A stretch of DNA of 64,000 nucleotides, taken from contig CAWGCJ010000019.1 of the NCBI GenBank assembly GCA_963821095.1, forward strand, positions 1 to 64,000. The letters run 5' to 3'. The translations under genes were made by a program, and so were the position numbers. Origin of the DNA: CAVPHV01 sp963821095. Lineage in GTDB: Bacteria > Actinomycetota > Acidimicrobiia > Spongiisociales > UBA5794. Below are positions 62,717 to 64,000 of the stretch, piece after piece. The stretch's first letter is position 1; each line of letters starts with the position of its first letter. The notes below the pieces were generated by a model. That model worked only from the letters and a program-made list of their open reading frames with translations, ran no database searches and was not told the DNA's origin.

Positions 62717-63883
62717 CTAGTTCTTGATCGCCTGGAAGGCGTCCTGGTAGTTCAGTTCGAAATCTCCGGTATCGGCGATGAACTCGAGTCGCTGGAAGAC
62801 ATCCTCCGGCGGGTAGATCGTCGTGTCTTCCAGAATCTCAGGATCGATGAAGGCTGCAGCTGCCAGATTTGGACTCGCGTAGTAGTTGAAGTTGGTCACT
62901 GCTGCACCATTTTCCGCATCGAGTATGAAGTCGATGAAGGTGTGGGCGGTGCAGATTGCATCGGCCGTGGTTGGGATCGCCATGTTGTCGACCCAGGCCA
63001 CTGCTCCCTCGAGCGGGATGATGTAGCCGAAGTCTTCATACGCGTCGTAGTCATCGTCGCTGGCGTCATCGAAGGCAGAGAAGAAGTCCCCGCTATAGCC
63101 GTGAGCCACCATCGTCTCGCCTGCCACCAGATCGTCCTCGAACTGATCGGAGTCGAACTTGGCGAGTGCGTCTTTCATGCCCTTGATCAGTTCAACCGCC
63201 TCGTCGAGTTCTTCCTGGCTGGTTGAATTCACCGAATACCCGAGGTACTTGAGGGCGGCGCCCATGACCTCGCGCGCATCGTTGAGCAGCGAGATCTTTC
63301 CAAAGTAGGCCTCACCCGGTTCGAAGATCAATGCCCACGATTCCTCATAATCCTCGCCAACCGCCTCGTAGTTGAAGCCGATCCCGGTGGTACCCCATTG
63401 GTAGGGCGCCGAATAGGTGTTGCTCGGGTCGAACGGCAAGCCGAGGAAGGTCGGATCCAGGTTGTCCCAGTTCGGAATGGCTTCGCGGCTGAGGGGGATC
63501 AACAGCCCTTCCTCGCCCATGATCGACACCATGTAGTCCGACGGCACAATCAGGTCGTAGGCGGCGCCTCCTGCTTCGACCTGAGCCAGCATCGCCTCGT
63601 TGGAGTCGTAGAAGGTCTCGACGACAGAGACGCCATAGGCATCTTCAAAAGCCGGGATCAGCTCTGGATCGATGTACTCAGACCAGTTGTACAACTCCAG
63701 GTCACCGTCAACCTGACCGGGTGCGCAGGCGGCGACTTCCATGTTGTCGTCGCCGCCGTTGTCGGCCGTCGTGGTGGCGGCGCTCTCTCCAGCGGTTGTT
63801 GTCGTTGCTCCGGTATCGTCATCGTCACCGCATGCGGCGGCGAGGAGGGCCAGGGCCAACACCAGTACTGCCAGTTTCCTCAT
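62717..63883 (-). CDS. potD: Spermidine/putrescine-type ABC transporter substrate-binding lipoprotein
   Basis: 388 residues from the ATG at 63883. Lipoprotein signal (LALALLAAAC, Cys about 18), a Thr-rich acidic linker, then the PotD fold: ELYNWSEYIDPELIPAFEDA, VSVVETFYDSNEAMLAQV, DLIVPSDYMVSIMG, PYQWGTTGIGFNYEAVG. It captures polyamines outside the cell and delivers them to the permease. The exact polyamine cannot be told. It follows the permease gene by two bases. Confidence 0.9.
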   Translation of the reverse strand: MRKLAVLVLALALLAAACGDDDDTGATTTTAGESAATTTADNGGDDNMEVAACAPGQVDGDLELYNWSEYIDPELIPAFEDAYGVSVVETFYDSNEAMLAQVEAGGAAYDLIVPSDYMVSIMGEEGLLIPLSREAIPNWDNLDPTFLGLPFDPSNTYSAPYQWGTTGIGFNYEAVGEDYEESWALIFEPGEAYFGKISLLNDAREVMGAALKYLGYSVNSTSQEELDEAVELIKGMKDALAKFDSDQFEDDLVAGETMVAHGYSGDFFSAFDDASDDDYDAYEDFGYIIPLEGAVAWVDNMAIPTTADAICTAHTFIDFILDAENGAAVTNFNYYASPNLAAAAFIDPEILEDTTIYPPEDVFQRLEFIADTGDFELNYQDAFQAIKN

Positions 63884-63885
63884 TC

Positions 63886-64000
63886 TCACTCTCCGGTTGT
63901 TGAGTCGCTCCCGCGTCGCTGGAGACCCAGTGACACGAGCACGAGAACCATTGACGCCGCCAACATCACGGTCGAAACCGCGTTGATGATGGGAGTCACC
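63886..64000 (-). CDS. PotC/PotB-type polyamine permease, C-terminal end only
   Basis: 37 residues ending at 63886 (GVTPIINAVSTVMLAASMVL, then LQRRGSDSTTGE). VTPxINAxxT followed by one hydrophobic helix is the end of ABC permeases of the spermidine/putrescine type. The rest lies beyond the right edge. It overlaps potD's ribosome site. Confidence 0.65.
   Translation of the reverse strand, partial: VTPIINAVSTVMLAASMVLVLVSLGLQRRGSDSTTGE

Noticed and set aside
61463..63226. 587-residue plus-strand ORF across two genes
   Set aside because: Crosses acyl-CoA dehydrogenase and potD, both clear on the minus strand.

Overview
The window is high-GC DNA (codon third positions mostly G or C) from an actinobacterium. 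Frequent GTG starts, start codons sitting 6-9 bases behind a TAnnnT -10 box (leaderless mRNAs), Thr-rich linkers behind membrane anchors, a DUF5667/ECF-sigma pair, an ATP-type PEP carboxykinase and an MpaB-type DUF2236 protein fit the class Acidimicrobiia or a near relative. That placement is inference.

Layout. 0-2.8 kb: the start of a polysaccharide-type ABC-2 permease (runs off the left edge) divergent from two membrane-anchored Thr-linker proteins. 3-6.9 kb: three secreted or membrane proteins and a large helical, effector-like protein, with at least six frameshifts. 6.9-9.7 kb: a UvrD/Rep-type helicase with an HRDC domain. 10.6-15.3 kb: a cassette resembling a conflict system: a TRAFs-binding/TPR-trypsin protease coupled to an alpha/beta hydrolase, divergent from a SLOG-like sensor and followed by a class-3 lipase. 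15.4-18 kb: a prolyl-tRNA editing-type protein and an ECF sigma/DUF5667 pair behind a tandem-repeat exoprotein. 18-20 kb: a thioesterase and a divergent arsM-arsR pair. 20-26 kb: SMP-30 protein, beta-helix exoprotein, B12-binding protein, D-lactate-type dehydrogenase, an orphan phage-tail-tube-like gene pair and rsgA. 26.1-29.1 kb: an AhpD-like protein whose redox motif reads Cys-x-x-UGA (probable selenocysteine), directly upstream of the AmmeMemoRadiSam genes amrS and amrB. 29-37.4 kb: lipoprotein hydrolase, aldo/keto reductase, MpaB-type protein, TypA, an RRM protein with an IF-1 homologue, and pckA.

37.4 to about 45 kb is accessory DNA: a 3' fragment of tRNA-Glu(CUC) next to a decayed tyrosine integrase, a 1.28-kb IS3-family element, a SEC-C protein, an RHH/Doc toxin-antitoxin module with a palindromic operator, a DUF2652 protein, a TfoX/YjbR-like protein, a free-standing ClpX-type zinc-finger protein and a frameshifted small membrane protein. 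45-53.6 kb holds a carbohydrate-module-like membrane protein, an AfsR/SARP-type regulator, a fused pair of gene remnants (NTF2-like/DUF1214), a GAP-family membrane protein and a frameshifted MalT-like LuxR regulator. 53.9-61.4 kb is one giant secreted starch-degrading enzyme (four X25 modules, GH13 alpha-amylase, PUD modules, type I pullulanase; about 2,480 residues), broken by one frameshift. The window ends with an acyl-CoA dehydrogenase and a polyamine ABC-transporter end (potD and the tail of its permease).

The three most notable items are the selenoprotein-AmrS-AmrB operon, the protease/hydrolase/SLOG/lipase cassette and the giant amylase-pullulanase. The many one-base frameshifts outside the 7-37 kb core mean that read-level checking is needed before calling those genes dead.
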